Shown: positions 46,394 to 58,244, counted from the stretch's first letter. The stretch is DNA of 64,000 bases from Croceibacterium salegens (GCF_009827435.1 NZ_WTYM01000033.1:124001-188000); one strand, 5' to 3'. The notes: generated from the letters alone by a model not told the origin. A program made the numbers and translations.

Positions 46394-46702
46394 ATGAGCA
46401 TCCGTTTTGCCGCCCCTCCGCAAGCCATGAGCGTCCGCCTGCGCGGCGCCCGGGCGCGTGCGGCAATCGCCCGGCCGGGCAACGACAACGGCATCGGCGA
46501 ATCGACCGAAGCGATGTTGCGCGCCTCGCTGCGCCATTTCGCCGAGCACGGCCTTGCCGCCGCGGCCCATGCCCGGGCCAAGGCCGAAGCGGCGTGGTTC
46601 AACGGCGACAAGGAAGGCTATCGCTGGTGGCTCGGCATCTGCCGCACGCTCGACCGGCGCATGGCCCGCGAACTGGCGGCGCAAACCCGGGACGTAAGCT
46701 GA
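46394..46702 (+). CDS. Small hypothetical protein
   Basis: 102 residues, soluble, basic, helical (AMLRASLRHFAEHGLAAAAHA, then AAWFNGDKEGYRWWLGICRTLD). No family is recognised. The ATG at 46394 is preferred over a TTG 15 bases upstream. The A-A-H-A-R-A-K-A-E-A-A-W-F helix suggests a conserved fold. Confidence 0.6.
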   Translation: MSIRFAAPPQAMSVRLRGARARAAIARPGNDNGIGESTEAMLRASLRHFAEHGLAAAAHARAKAEAAWFNGDKEGYRWWLGICRTLDRRMARELAAQTRDVS

Positions 46703-46753
46703 GCGGCACCGGTCGCCGCTTACGCAATGCCTAACCCGTAAATTAACCAATAA

Positions 46754-48763
46754 GTGACCTCTGGCCGCTACTCCGCATGCGAGCGAGGAGTAGTTTCGAT
46801 TAAGCGCATCCTGGGCACCTTGACGCGAGGCATCGCCGGTGGCGAACGCGACCAGCTTGTACGCAACAAGCTGATCGGTTCGCTGTATGCCCAGCCGACC
46901 AGCCTCGCCATGGGTGCGCTCGGCGGTATCGCCGCCGCCGCAATCGCTGCCTACGAAACCAACAATTTCGCGATAGACGTGCTCGCGCTGGCGCTCGTCT
47001 CGCTCGCCGTCATCCGCGTGATCGCCTCGGCCTGGTTCGCTCACCACCTCGAAGATCACGAACAAAGCAGTGCGACCGCTGCCATCGTCTACGAAACCGG
47101 CGCGCTGAGCTACGCCTTCCTCGTCGGCATGATCGGTGCAGCGGTCCTGTGGTTCGACTTTTCCGCGCACTTGCAGACGCTGACGGTCAGCTACGCGCTG
47201 GTTTACGGGGTAGGCATCGCCGCGCGCAACGCAGGGCGCCCGGGAATGGCGATCGGCCAGCAACTGCTCACCGGCCTGCCGATCTTCATCGCCGCCCTCA
47301 TGGTCGGTGACATTTCGATGTACGGCCTTGCCGGCATCATCGTGTTCCTGATTTTCGGCATGGGATCGGTGACGATGAACGTCTTCAAGGTCCTGCGCGA
47401 ACAGATCCTCGCCGCTGCCGCCAGCGAGCGACTGGCCGACCAGATGCGCGTCCAGGCACGTACCGACGTTGTCACCGGCCTGCTCAACCGCGCCGGGCTC
47501 AACCACGAACTGGTCGAACTGCAGATGCAGCTTCCAGCGGACCAGAAGCTGGCGCTGTTCTGGCTCGATCTCGACCGGTTCAAGGAAATCAACGACACGC
47601 TCGGCCATGCGGTCGGCGACGGTGTCCTGGCCGAAGTCGCCCGCCGCATCATCGACACTGCGCCCGAAGGCGCGGTGATCGCGCGCTTTGGGGGAGACGA
47701 ATTCATCGCTGCCTGCGCCGTATCAAACCGCAGAGATAGCGAACAGCTCGCCAGCGCGCTGATCGGCGACATCTCGCGCCCCTTCCGTATCGACGGCCAC
47801 CGCGTCTCCAGTGGCGCCTCGATGGGCGTCGCGCTGCTGCCCGATGACGGGCCCGACATCGAGGCCATCATGCAGGGCGCCGATCTCGCGCTTTACCACG
47901 CCAAGGTCCACGGCCGGAACCAGTTGCAGTTCTTCGACCAGGCGATGACCCGCGATCTGGTTCGCAAGAAGGAAATCGAAAGCGAGCTGCGTGCAGCGAT
48001 CCAGAAGGACGAGCTGTCGATCTTCTTTCAGCCGATCGTCGACCTCAAGACCGGCAGGATCCGCACGTTCGAAGCACTGGTGCGCTGGTTCCACCCGGAG
48101 AAGGGCGAACTGCGCCCCGACGAATTCATCCCGGTGGCGGAAGAGACCGGCGTCATCATCACGCTCGGCAACTGGATCACCGCGCAGGCTGCCAAAGCCG
48201 CGGCGCAGTGGCCCAAGGACTTGACTGTTGCCGTCAACCTCTCCCCATTGCAGATACGCGCGCCAGGGGCCGCGCTTGGCATCCTCAACGCCATCCGCGA
48301 TGCCGGCCTCGAACCTTGGCGGCTCGAACTCGAAGTCACCGAAAGCTTGTTCATCGAGGATAGCGAAAACACTGAACGGTTCATGGAGGAGCTCTCCTCG
48401 CACGGCGTGCGCTTCGCACTAGATGATTTCGGAACCGGCTATTCCTCTCTCGGTTACATCAACCAGTTCCCGTTCAAGAAAATCAAGGTCGACCGCAGCT
48501 TCGTCTCCGGCCCGAACATCGGCCGCAAGAGCGATGCGATCATCCGCGCCGTGGCCGAAATGGGCTCGACGCTGGAGATGGACATCGTCGCCGAAGGCCT
48601 CGAGACAGTCGAGCAGGTCGAAGCGGTGCGCAAGGCCGGCTGCACGCTCGGCCAGGGCTACTACTTCAGCCGCGCCGTTCCCGACTTCCTCGCCGCCATG
48701 CTTATCTCGCAGGAGCGCGAGGACGGCGCCGTGACGCCGAACGGCAGCCGTCTCGCCGGCTGA
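46754..48763 (+). CDS. Membrane-bound GGDEF-EAL protein (c-di-GMP turnover)
   Basis: 669 residues from the GTG at 46754. About six hydrophobic segments lie within residues 50-215. GGDEF domain: VTGLLNRAGLNHELV, intact motif FGGDEFIAAC. EAL domain: QPIVDLKTGRIRTFEALVRW with the EAL signature, then LEVTESLF, ALDDFGTGYSSLGYI and VAEGLETVEQVEAV; all key residues for phosphodiesterase activity appear present. Either or both activities are possible. Start doubt: the best ribosome site, GAGGAG at 46785-46790, is eight bases before an ATT at 46799, while the GTG has none. Confidence 0.9.
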   Translation: MTSGRYSACERGVVSIKRILGTLTRGIAGGERDQLVRNKLIGSLYAQPTSLAMGALGGIAAAAIAAYETNNFAIDVLALALVSLAVIRVIASAWFAHHLEDHEQSSATAAIVYETGALSYAFLVGMIGAAVLWFDFSAHLQTLTVSYALVYGVGIAARNAGRPGMAIGQQLLTGLPIFIAALMVGDISMYGLAGIIVFLIFGMGSVTMNVFKVLREQILAAAASERLADQMRVQARTDVVTGLLNRAGLNHELVELQMQLPADQKLALFWLDLDRFKEINDTLGHAVGDGVLAEVARRIIDTAPEGAVIARFGGDEFIAACAVSNRRDSEQLASALIGDISRPFRIDGHRVSSGASMGVALLPDDGPDIEAIMQGADLALYHAKVHGRNQLQFFDQAMTRDLVRKKEIESELRAAIQKDELSIFFQPIVDLKTGRIRTFEALVRWFHPEKGELRPDEFIPVAEETGVIITLGNWITAQAAKAAAQWPKDLTVAVNLSPLQIRAPGAALGILNAIRDAGLEPWRLELEVTESLFIEDSENTERFMEELSSHGVRFALDDFGTGYSSLGYINQFPFKKIKVDRSFVSGPNIGRKSDAIIRAVAEMGSTLEMDIVAEGLETVEQVEAVRKAGCTLGQGYYFSRAVPDFLAAMLISQEREDGAVTPNGSRLAG

Positions 48764-48863
48764 CCGGTGCCTACCCGCAAAATCTGTCGAATGGCCGGCC
48801 TCGATGCCGGAACCGAACGTGTGCCCGTTCGTCACCTTGTAGACACCGGGTTTGCACACTAAT

Positions 48864-50461
<1,598 letters not shown>

Positions 50462-50470
50462 GAGTTTTTG

Positions 50471-51361
50471 ATGTCCATCCTCGTCGACAAGAGCACCAAG
50501 GTCATTACTCAGGGGATGACTGGTGACACCGGCACTTTCCACACCCAGCAGGCGCTCGACTACGGCACGCAGATGGTCGCCGGCGTTACCCCCGGCAAGG
50601 GCGGGCAGACGCACATCGGGCTGCCGGTGTTCGACACCGTCGCCGAGGCCAAGCACGCCACCGGGGCGACCGCCTCGGTCATCTACGTTCCCCCGCCCTT
50701 CGCCGCGGATTCGATCCTCGAGGCGATCGACGCCGAGGTCGAGCTGATCGTCGCCATTACAGAAGGCATTCCGGTGCTCGATATGGTGCGGGTGAAGCGC
50801 GCGCTTTCGGGCAGCAACTCGCGCCTGATCGGCCCCAACTGCCCGGGCGTGCTGACCCCGGGCGAATGCAAGATCGGCATCATGCCGGGCAGCATCTTCA
50901 AGAAGGGCTCGGTCGGTGTCGTCAGCCGTTCGGGCACGCTGACATACGAAGCTGTCCACCAGACCACCATGGTCGGCCTCGGCCAGACAACAGCGGTCGG
51001 CATCGGCGGCGACCCGGTCAACGGCACCAACTTCATCGACGTGCTCGAGCTGTTCCTTGCCGACGACGAAACCAAGTCGATCATCATGATCGGCGAGATC
51101 GGCGGCAGCGCCGAGGAAGAAGCCGCGCAGTACCTCGCCGACGAGGCAAAGAAGGGCCGCTCCAAGCCAACCGTCGGCTTCATCGCCGGACGCACCGCCC
51201 CTCCGGGCCGCCGCATGGGCCACGCCGGCGCCATCGTCTCGGGCGGCCAGGGCGGCGCAGACGACAAGATCGCCGCGATGGAAGCCGCCGGCATCCGCGT
51301 CTCGCCCTCGCCCAGCGAACTCGGCACCACTCTCGACGCGTTCCTCAAGGAACTCTCGTAA
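50471..51361 (+). CDS. sucD: Succinyl-CoA synthetase alpha subunit
   Basis: 296 residues. CoA-binding N-terminal domain ([20 protein letters not shown]) and ligase domain with the phosphorylated His in [11 protein letters not shown]-type region following [11 protein letters not shown]. Sequence blocks [20 protein letters not shown] and [14 protein letters not shown] are typical. Reaction: succinyl-CoA + ADP (or GDP) + Pi to succinate. AGGAG lies six bases before the ATG. The partner gene sucC, normally adjacent, is not in the window. Confidence 0.96.
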   Translation: MSILVDKSTKVITQGMTGDTGTFHTQQALDYGTQMVAGVTPGKGGQTHIGLPVFDTVAEAKHATGATASVIYVPPPFAADSILEAIDAEVELIVAITEGIPVLDMVRVKRALSGSNSRLIGPNCPGVLTPGECKIGIMPGSIFKKGSVGVVSRSGTLTYEAVHQTTMVGLGQTTAVGIGGDPVNGTNFIDVLELFLADDETKSIIMIGEIGGSAEEEAAQYLADEAKKGRSKPTVGFIAGRTAPPGRRMGHAGAIVSGGQGGADDKIAAMEAAGIRVSPSPSELGTTLDAFLKELS

Positions 51362-51391
51362 CCTTCTTTCATTGCCTTCAAGGAACGCCCG

Positions 51392-54253
51392 ATGGGTAAC
51401 GAAGCGCAGAATTTCCTCCCCGAACTGGCCGGCCAGGACGGCCCGCAGCCCGGACCGAGCTGGCAGAACGCGCGCTGGCCGCTGACCGGCGAGGCCGGTG
51501 ACTGGACCGACGCGCTCGATCCGACGACGCTCAAGGTCGCGGTCAAGGATGCCGCCGCGAAGGCCGGCAAGGCCATCGATGCAGGCGCGATCGAACAGGC
51601 AGCGGGGGATTCGATCCGCGCCATGCTGCTGATCCGCAGCTACCGCGTGCGCGGCCACCTTGCCGCCAACCTCGACCCGCTTGGCCTGTCGGAGCAAAAG
51701 CTGCCCGACGACCTCAAGCTCGACTGGCACGGCTTTACCGGTGCGGCGCTCGACCGCGAGGTCTACGTCGGCGGGACGCTCGGGCTCGAATGGGTCACCC
51801 CACGCCGTCTCGTCGAGATCCTGCGCGCCAACTACTGCGGCCACGTCGGCATGGAATACATGCACATCGCCGACGTCCAGGAACGCCGCTTCCTGCAGGA
51901 GCGGATCGAGGGCCCGGACAAGGTCATCACCTTCACGCCCGAAGGCAAGAAGGCGATCCTCTCTGCCGTGATCCGCGGCGAGGAATACGAGAAGTTCCTC
52001 GGCAAGAAGTACGTCGGCACCAAGCGCTTCGGCCTCGACGGCGGTGAATCGATGATCCCGGCGCTCGAAGCGGTGATCAAGTACGGCAGCCAGCTCGGCG
52101 TGCGCGAGATCGTTTACGGCATGGCTCACCGCGGCCGCCTCAACGTGCTCGCGAACGTGATGGCCAAGCCCTACAAGGTCATCTTCCACGAATTCTCCGG
52201 CGGCACCGCCAACCCCGAAGACGTCGGCGGATCGGGCGACGTGAAATACCACCTCGGCACCAGCACCGACCGCGAGTTCGACGGCATCAAGGTGCACATG
52301 AGCCTCGTGCCCAACCCCTCGCACCTCGAGGCGGTCGACCCGGTGGTGCTCGGCAAGGTTCGCGCTCAGCAGGCGATCCGCGAGGACCTCGCGGCGCACC
52401 AGGAAGTGCTGCCGGTGCTGATTCACGGCGACGCGGCCTTCGCCGGACAAGGCATCGTCTGGGAGTGCTTCGGCTTTTCCGGCGTGCGCGGGTACAACAC
52501 CGGCGGTTGCCTGCACTTCGTCATCAACAACCAGATCGGCTTCACCACCAGCCCGCAGTTCGCGCGGTCGAGTCCCTACCCCTCGGACGTCGCCAAGGGC
52601 GTCCAGGCGCCGATCCTGCACGTCAACGGCGACGATCCCGAGGCGGTGACCTTCGCCTGCAAGCTGGCGATCGAGTACCGCCAGAAGTTCAAGCGCGACA
52701 TCGTCATCGACATGTGGTGCTACCGCCGCTTCGGCCACAACGAGGGCGACGAGCCGAGCTTCACCCAGCCGCTGATGTACGCGAGCATCCGCAAGCACCC
52801 GCGCGTCTCGGACCTCTATTCCGAGCGGCTGAAGGAAGAAGGCGTCATCACCGAAGGCACCGCACCCGCGCTGCGCAAGGAATTCGACGACCTGCTGAGC
52901 GAGGAGTTCGAGGCCGGGCAGAACTACCTGCCCAACGAGGCCGACTGGTTCGGCGGGCGCTGGAGCGGTCTGCACAAGCCGGCCGACCCGGAAACGGCGC
53001 GGCGCAACGTCCACACCTCGATCTCGACCAAGCTGTTCGAGAGCCTCGGCCGCACGCTGACGACGATTCCCGACAGCCTGCACATCCACAAGACGCTGGC
53101 CCGCGTGATCGACGCCAAGCGCGAGATGTTCGCCAACGGCGAAGGCTTCGACTGGGCCACCGCCGAGGCGCTCGCCTACGGCAGTCTCGTCACCGAAGGT
53201 TTCGGCGTGCGCCTCTCGGGCCAGGATTCGGGCCGCGGCACGTTCAGCCAGCGCCACGCCATCTGGGTCGATCAGGAGGATGAGCACAAGTACATCCCGC
53301 TGACCACTCTGCCGCACGGCAAGTTCGAGGTCTACGACAGCCCGCTGTCCGAATACGGCGTGCTCGGCTTCGAATACGGTTTCGCCAGCGCCGACCCCAA
53401 GACGCTGGTGCTGTGGGAAGCGCAGTTCGGCGATTTCGCCAACGGTGCCCAGATCATCATCGACCAGTTCATTGCCGCGGGCGAAGCAAAGTGGCTGCGC
53501 GCCAACGGCCTCGTGCTGCTGCTGCCGCATGGTTACGAGGGCCAGGGTCCGGAGCACTCTTCCGCCCGGCTCGAGCGCTTCCTGCAACTCTGCGCCAACG
53601 ACAACATCCAGGTCTGCAACATCACCAGCCCGGCGAACTACTTCCACGTGCTGCGCCGGCAGATGCTGCGGCCGTTCCGCAAGCCGCTGGTCATCATGAC
53701 GCCGAAGAGCCTGCTGAGGCACCCGATGGCCAAGAGCAGCGCCTCCGAGTTCACGCAGGAAAGCCACTTCAAGCGCATCCTGTCGGACCGCAAGGAGATC
53801 CCCGACGACAAGGTCCGCCGGCTCGTCCTGTGTTCGGGCAAGGTCGCCTACGACCTGATGGAAAAGCGCGCAGCCGAAGAACTGGAAGACGTCTCGATCG
53901 TCCGCATCGAGCAGCTCTACCCGTTCCCGGGCGAGCCGCTGGCAGTGCGCCTCAAGCGGATGACCAACCTCGAAGACGTCGTCTGGTGCCAGGAAGAGCC
54001 GAAGAACAACGGCGCGTGGTTCTTCGTCGAAAGCCAGATCGAGCAGGCACTCACCGATGCCGGGCACGAAGGTATGCGCCCCAAGTATGCCGGGCGCGAC
54101 GTTGCCGCCTCGCCGGCGACCGGTCTCGCCAAGCGTCACCTCGAACAGCAGGACGCGCTCGTCTCGCTCGCCCTCGGCATCGGCGACAAGGGCGAAGCCA
54201 AGCGCAAGCTCAGCACCAGTTCCAGCCGCAAGCCGGCGGGCAAGGGAAAGTAA
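51392..54253 (+). CDS. sucA: 2-oxoglutarate dehydrogenase E1 component
   Basis: 953 residues, the usual E1o length. N-terminal E2-binding region (NFLPELAGQDGPQPG), then EYMHIADVQERRFLQERIE, GGESMIPALEAVIKYG, IVYGMAHRGRLNVLANVM, thiamine diphosphate motif GDAAFAGQGIVWECFGFSG...NNQIGFTT, DMWCYRRFGHNEGDEPSFTQP, FSQRHAIWVDQ and GYEGQGPEHSSARLERFL. Reaction: ThDP-dependent decarboxylation of 2-oxoglutarate. It is followed 3 bp later by odhB. Confidence 0.97.
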   Translation: MGNEAQNFLPELAGQDGPQPGPSWQNARWPLTGEAGDWTDALDPTTLKVAVKDAAAKAGKAIDAGAIEQAAGDSIRAMLLIRSYRVRGHLAANLDPLGLSEQKLPDDLKLDWHGFTGAALDREVYVGGTLGLEWVTPRRLVEILRANYCGHVGMEYMHIADVQERRFLQERIEGPDKVITFTPEGKKAILSAVIRGEEYEKFLGKKYVGTKRFGLDGGESMIPALEAVIKYGSQLGVREIVYGMAHRGRLNVLANVMAKPYKVIFHEFSGGTANPEDVGGSGDVKYHLGTSTDREFDGIKVHMSLVPNPSHLEAVDPVVLGKVRAQQAIREDLAAHQEVLPVLIHGDAAFAGQGIVWECFGFSGVRGYNTGGCLHFVINNQIGFTTSPQFARSSPYPSDVAKGVQAPILHVNGDDPEAVTFACKLAIEYRQKFKRDIVIDMWCYRRFGHNEGDEPSFTQPLMYASIRKHPRVSDLYSERLKEEGVITEGTAPALRKEFDDLLSEEFEAGQNYLPNEADWFGGRWSGLHKPADPETARRNVHTSISTKLFESLGRTLTTIPDSLHIHKTLARVIDAKREMFANGEGFDWATAEALAYGSLVTEGFGVRLSGQDSGRGTFSQRHAIWVDQEDEHKYIPLTTLPHGKFEVYDSPLSEYGVLGFEYGFASADPKTLVLWEAQFGDFANGAQIIIDQFIAAGEAKWLRANGLVLLLPHGYEGQGPEHSSARLERFLQLCANDNIQVCNITSPANYFHVLRRQMLRPFRKPLVIMTPKSLLRHPMAKSSASEFTQESHFKRILSDRKEIPDDKVRRLVLCSGKVAYDLMEKRAAEELEDVSIVRIEQLYPFPGEPLAVRLKRMTNLEDVVWCQEEPKNNGAWFFVESQIEQALTDAGHEGMRPKYAGRDVAASPATGLAKRHLEQQDALVSLALGIGDKGEAKRKLSTSSSRKPAGKGK

Positions 54254-54256
54254 GAC

Positions 54257-55519
54257 ATGGCCACTGAAATCAAGGTCCCCACGCTCGGTGAATCGGTTAC
54301 CGAAGGCACGATCGCCGAATGGCTCAAGCAGCCCGGCGACGCCGTCGCCGCCGACGAGCCGATCGTCAGCCTCGAAACCGACAAGGTTGCGGTCGAGGTT
54401 CCCTCGCCCGTCGCCGGCGTGATCGGCGAGCTCAAGGCCAAGATCGGCGACACGGTCGAGGTCGGCGCGGTCATTGCCACTGTCGAGGAAGGCGCCACCG
54501 CCGCGGCCCCGGCCCCCGCTCCGGCCACGAGCCATGCCGACGACCCCGAGCAGGCCGCCGAGATCGATCGCGAGATCGAGGCGCTGCCCAAGGGTAACGA
54601 GCCCGAGGACCACACCGTCTCGATGTCGCCTGCGGTGCGCCGCGCGGTGCTCGAAGCAGGCGTCGACCCGACGCAGATCAAGGGCTCGGGCAAGGACGGC
54701 CGCTTGACGAAGGAAGACGTGCTCGCCGCGGCCGCCGCCAAGAAGGCCGCGCCGGCCCCGAGCACCTCCGCCCCGGCCCCTGCGCCCGCGCCTGCCCCCG
54801 CACCAGTGGCATCCGGCGGACGCCACGAGGAACGCGTGAAGATGACGCGCCTGCGCCAGACCATCGCCCGCCGCCTCAAGGGCGCGCAGGAAGAGGCGGC
54901 GCTGCTGACCACCTTCAACGATGTCGACATGACCGCGGTGATCGAGGCCCGCGAGGCCTACAAGGACCTGTTCGCCAAGAAGCACGGCATCAAGCTCGGC
55001 TTCATGAGCTTCTTCGCCAAGGCGAGCTGCCTGGCGCTGAAGGACATCCCCTCGGTCAACGCCTACATCGACGGCGACGAGATCGTCTATCACGACTACG
55101 TCGACATCTCGGTCGCGGTCAGCGCGCCGAACGGCCTCGTCGTGCCGGTGGTCCGCAATGCCGATGCGATGAGCTTCGCCGAAATCGAGCAGTCGATCGC
55201 CGACTACGGCCAGAAGGCCAAGGACGGCACACTCACCATGCAGGACATGCAGGGCGGAACCTTCACCATCTCCAACGGCGGCGTGTTCGGTTCGCTGATG
55301 TCGACCCCGATCATCAACCCGCCGCAGAGCGCGGTGCTCGGCCTCCACCGCATCGAAGACCGCCCGGTCGCCCGCAACGGCCAGGTCGTGATCCGCCCGA
55401 TGATGTACATCGCGCTCAGCTACGACCACCGCATCATCGATGGCCGCGAAGCGGTGACCGCACTCAAGATCATCAAGGAGGCGATCGAGGATCCCATGCG
55501 GATGCTGATCGACCTGTAA
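54257..55519 (+). CDS. odhB: Dihydrolipoyl succinyltransferase E2 of 2-oxoglutarate dehydrogenase
   Basis: 420 residues. An N-terminal lipoyl domain with the lipoylated Lys in [10 protein letters not shown], an Ala/Pro-rich linker, an E1/E3-binding domain ([20 protein letters not shown]), a second Ala/Pro linker, and the catalytic domain from [17 protein letters not shown] to [14 protein letters not shown], which holds the catalytic His. It transfers the succinyl group to CoA. It follows sucA directly; a REP-like repeat pair separates it from lpd. Confidence 0.96.
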   Translation: MATEIKVPTLGESVTEGTIAEWLKQPGDAVAADEPIVSLETDKVAVEVPSPVAGVIGELKAKIGDTVEVGAVIATVEEGATAAAPAPAPATSHADDPEQAAEIDREIEALPKGNEPEDHTVSMSPAVRRAVLEAGVDPTQIKGSGKDGRLTKEDVLAAAAAKKAAPAPSTSAPAPAPAPAPAPVASGGRHEERVKMTRLRQTIARRLKGAQEEAALLTTFNDVDMTAVIEAREAYKDLFAKKHGIKLGFMSFFAKASCLALKDIPSVNAYIDGDEIVYHDYVDISVAVSAPNGLVVPVVRNADAMSFAEIEQSIADYGQKAKDGTLTMQDMQGGTFTISNGGVFGSLMSTPIINPPQSAVLGLHRIEDRPVARNGQVVIRPMMYIALSYDHRIIDGREAVTALKIIKEAIEDPMRMLIDL

Positions 55520-55524
55520 GTTCC

Positions 55525-55604
55525 GTCACCCCAGCGAAAGCTGGGGTCGCGTGCCGCAAGGTACGACTCATGCTGAAGGAGATCCCAGCTTCCGCTGGGA
55601 TGAC
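55525..55604. repeat. Pair of inverted REP-like palindromes between odhB and lpd
   Basis: ACCCCAGC-GAAA-GCTGGGGT (55528-55547) and, 34 bp later, ATCCCAGC-TTCC-GCTGGGAT (55582-55601). The second is the reverse complement type of the first, with compensating base changes in the stem. Together they have the head-to-head layout of BIME-type repeats. Their translation gives the well-known spurious VIPAEAG/PAFAGVT peptides. Confidence 0.85.
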
Positions 55605-55610
55605 GACTGT

Positions 55611-57008
55611 ATGGCTGAATACGACTACGACGTCCTCGTCATCGGTGCCGGACCCGGCGGTTATGTCGCGGCGATCCGTGCGGCACAGCTCGGGCTGAAG
55701 ACTGCCTGCGCCGAAGGGCGCGAGACGCTCGGCGGCACCTGCCTCAACGTCGGGTGCATTCCCTCGAAGGCGATGCTGCACGCATCGGAATACTTCGAGG
55801 CGGCAAAGGGCGGCGCGATGGCCAAGATGGGCATCGAGGTCACGCCCAAGCTCAATCTCGGCAAGATGCACGAACAGCGGATCGACGCAGTCGGCGGGCT
55901 GACCAAGGGCGTCGAATTCTTGTTCAAGAAGAACAAGGTCGACTGGAAGAAGGGTTACGCCAGCTTCGTCGACGCACACACGGTCAAGTTCGGCGAAGAA
56001 ACGGTCACCGCCAAGGAAGTAGTCGTCGCCACCGGCTCCTCGGTGACTCCGCTCCCAGGCGTCGAGATCGACAACTCGAAATTTGTGGTCGTGGACTCCA
56101 CCGGAGCGCTCGAACTGCCCAGCGTACCCAAGAAGATGGTCGTCATCGGCGGCGGCGTGATCGGGCTCGAGCTCGGCTCGGTCTGGCGTCGTCTCGGCGC
56201 CGAAGTCACCGTGGTCGAATTCCTCGACCAGATCCTGCCCGGCATGGACGGCGACGTCCGAAAGGAAGCCAACAAGATCTTCAAGAAGCAGGGCATCGAG
56301 TTCAAGCTCGGCACCAAGGTCACCGGCTGCACCGTCAAGGGCAAGAAGGCGACGCTGACGATGGAGCCCGCCGCCGGTGGCGCTAGCGAAACGCTCGAAG
56401 CCGACTGCGTGCTCGTCTCGATCGGCCGCAAGCCCAACACCGAAGGCCTGGGCCTTGAGAACATCGGCCTGGAGACCAACAATCGCGGCCAGATCGAAGT
56501 CGACCACGAATTCCGTACCTCGGTCGCCGGCGTACGCGCGATCGGTGACGTGATCCCCGGTCCGATGCTCGCTCACAAGGCCGAGGACGAAGGCATCGCG
56601 GTCGCCGAGTGGATCGCCGGACAGACCGGCATCGTCAATCACGACGTCATCCCCTCGGTCGTCTACACCTTGCCCGAGATCGCCGGCGTCGGCCTGACAG
56701 AAGAACACGCCAAGGAAGACGGCGAGATCAAGGTCGGCAAGTTCCCGATGATGGCCAACAGCCGCGCCAAGACCAACCACGAGCCCGACGGCTTCGTGAA
56801 GATCATCACCGATGCCGCGACCGACCGTGTGCTCGGCGTGTGGTGCATCGCCTCTGTAGCCGGGACGATGATTGCCGAGGCGGCCGTTGCGATGGAATTC
56901 GGCGCCACCAGCGAGGACATCGCCTACACCTGCCACGCCCACCCCACGCACTCCGAAGCGATCAAGGAAGCGGCGATGGCGGTGACCGGCAAGCCGATTC
57001 ACGTCTGA
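55611..57008 (+). CDS. lpdA: Dihydrolipoyl dehydrogenase (E3)
   Basis: 465 residues. FAD motif VLVIGAGPGGYVAAIRAAQLG, redox disulphide GGTCLNVGCIPSK, NAD motif VVIGGGVIGLELGSVWRRLG, GDVIPGPMLAHKAEDEG and the C-terminal CHAHPTHSEA with the active-site His-Glu pair. Role: reoxidises lipoyl groups of the 2-oxoacid dehydrogenase complexes. It ends the TCA cluster. The start codon is placed by the conserved YDVLVIGAGPGG segment. Confidence 0.96.
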   Translation: MAEYDYDVLVIGAGPGGYVAAIRAAQLGLKTACAEGRETLGGTCLNVGCIPSKAMLHASEYFEAAKGGAMAKMGIEVTPKLNLGKMHEQRIDAVGGLTKGVEFLFKKNKVDWKKGYASFVDAHTVKFGEETVTAKEVVVATGSSVTPLPGVEIDNSKFVVVDSTGALELPSVPKKMVVIGGGVIGLELGSVWRRLGAEVTVVEFLDQILPGMDGDVRKEANKIFKKQGIEFKLGTKVTGCTVKGKKATLTMEPAAGGASETLEADCVLVSIGRKPNTEGLGLENIGLETNNRGQIEVDHEFRTSVAGVRAIGDVIPGPMLAHKAEDEGIAVAEWIAGQTGIVNHDVIPSVVYTLPEIAGVGLTEEHAKEDGEIKVGKFPMMANSRAKTNHEPDGFVKIITDAATDRVLGVWCIASVAGTMIAEAAVAMEFGATSEDIAYTCHAHPTHSEAIKEAAMAVTGKPIHV

Positions 57009-57021
57009 CGCGGGCCTGAGG

Positions 57022-57825
57022 GTGGTCACATTCCGCGACCGCCTGCCAGCCCTCGCCGCGCTGACCGTGCCGGTCCTCGCGGGAATGGCGTGGATGGCGG
57101 CCTTCGACGCGCCGGACAGATACGTTCTGCTCAACAGTGTGGCGCTGGCCGTCGCGGGTTCCTGGATGCTGTTCGGCCGCGCGCCGGAGAAGCCGTGGAC
57201 ACGGCGGGCACTGACCCTTGTGCTCATCGCCTGGCTCTTCGTGCCGCTTGCGACCGGCCCGCACGTCAACGGCATCGCACGGTGGGTTTCGCTCGGGCCG
57301 GTGACGCTTCACGCCGGAATGCTGGCGATCCCTCCCCTTGCCGTGCTGGCGGCGCGCGACCCGGACTATGCGCCGCCGATCCTGCTCGGGGCGCTGTTCG
57401 CTGCGCTGCTCCAGCCCGACGCCGCTACGGGCTTCGCCATCACCTTCGCCGCGGTCGGCCTGCACCACGTAACCAAGGACTGGAAAGTCGGCGCGGCAAG
57501 CGTGATCGGCTTCTTCGCTGCCATCTACATGGCGCTGCACGGCGAGTTGCCGCCGCAAGAGTTCGTCGAGCGTGTTCTGCAGGACGCCGCCGGAGAGAGG
57601 CTCGAATTGGCGATTGGCCTCGCTGCTGCATTGGCGATCGGCTATTGCCTCATCCTGTGGACCGCGCCGCTCGCCCGTCACGAACGGTTTGCCCTTGCCG
57701 GTTCGTTGTTCGGCTTCATCATCATGGCGATGATGTCACACTACCCCTTCCCGCTCATCGGCCACGGCGCCGCGCCGATCCTCGGATACGGCATCGCGCT
57801 CGGCCTCGTCAGGAAAGTTGCATAA
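57022..57825 (+). CDS. Divergent SEDS (RodA/FtsW)-like membrane protein
   Basis: 267 residues from a GTG, with about eight hydrophobic helices (SEDS proteins have ten and 370-400 residues). Three SEDS landmarks are visible: [14 protein letters not shown] (residues 84-97; GARRWLNLGPFTFQ-like), LLQPDAATG (129-137; QPDLGTA-like) and [22 protein letters not shown] near the end (PLPFVSYGGSS-like). The extracellular loop that carries the catalytic Asp in RodA cannot be located. It may be a reduced or degenerate member. The VOC gene overlaps its stop by one base. Confidence 0.55.
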   Translation: MVTFRDRLPALAALTVPVLAGMAWMAAFDAPDRYVLLNSVALAVAGSWMLFGRAPEKPWTRRALTLVLIAWLFVPLATGPHVNGIARWVSLGPVTLHAGMLAIPPLAVLAARDPDYAPPILLGALFAALLQPDAATGFAITFAAVGLHHVTKDWKVGAASVIGFFAAIYMALHGELPPQEFVERVLQDAAGERLELAIGLAAALAIGYCLILWTAPLARHERFALAGSLFGFIIMAMMSHYPFPLIGHGAAPILGYGIALGLVRKVA

Positions 57826-58244
57826 TGACCCTGCGACCATTCCACCTCGCGTTCCCGGTCCATGATCTTTCGGCAGCGCGGGCATTCTGGGGTGGCACCA
57901 TGGGCTGCCCGGAGGGACGCTCGTCGGACGAATGGGTCGATTTCGACTTCTACGGACACCAGATCGTCGCCCACCTCGCCCCCGCGCGGCCCGCGCAAGC
58001 ATCGAACCCGGTCGACGGGCACGACGTGCCGGTTCCCCACTTCGGCATCGTCCTGACACTGGAAGACTGGAAGGCGCTGGCCGAGCGGCTCAGCGCCGCC
58101 GGAACCAGGTTCGAGATCGAACCTTACATCCGCTTCGAGGGCGAGCCGGGCGAACAGGCGACGATGTTCTTCAAGGACCCGAGCGGCAACGCCATCGAGA
58201 TGAAGGCCTTTGCCGACCTCGGCCAGCTCTTCGCCACCGATTGA
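57825..58244 (+). CDS. VOC family protein (glyoxalase/bleomycin resistance fold)
   Basis: 139 residues. One vicinal-oxygen-chelate module: [19 protein letters not shown], a metal-site His at residue 7, [13 protein letters not shown], a second repeat with HFGIVLT, and [14 protein letters not shown], with the metal-binding Glu. The ATG overlaps the preceding stop (TAATG). The reaction cannot be told from sequence. About 200 bp without a gene follow. Confidence 0.85.
   Translation: MTLRPFHLAFPVHDLSAARAFWGGTMGCPEGRSSDEWVDFDFYGHQIVAHLAPARPAQASNPVDGHDVPVPHFGIVLTLEDWKALAERLSAAGTRFEIEPYIRFEGEPGEQATMFFKDPSGNAIEMKAFADLGQLFATD

Noticed and set aside
55473-57275. A 600-codon frame antisense to lpd containing VIPAEAG and PAFAGVT
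   Set aside because: These peptides are translations of the REP-like repeat; lpd on the other strand is certain.
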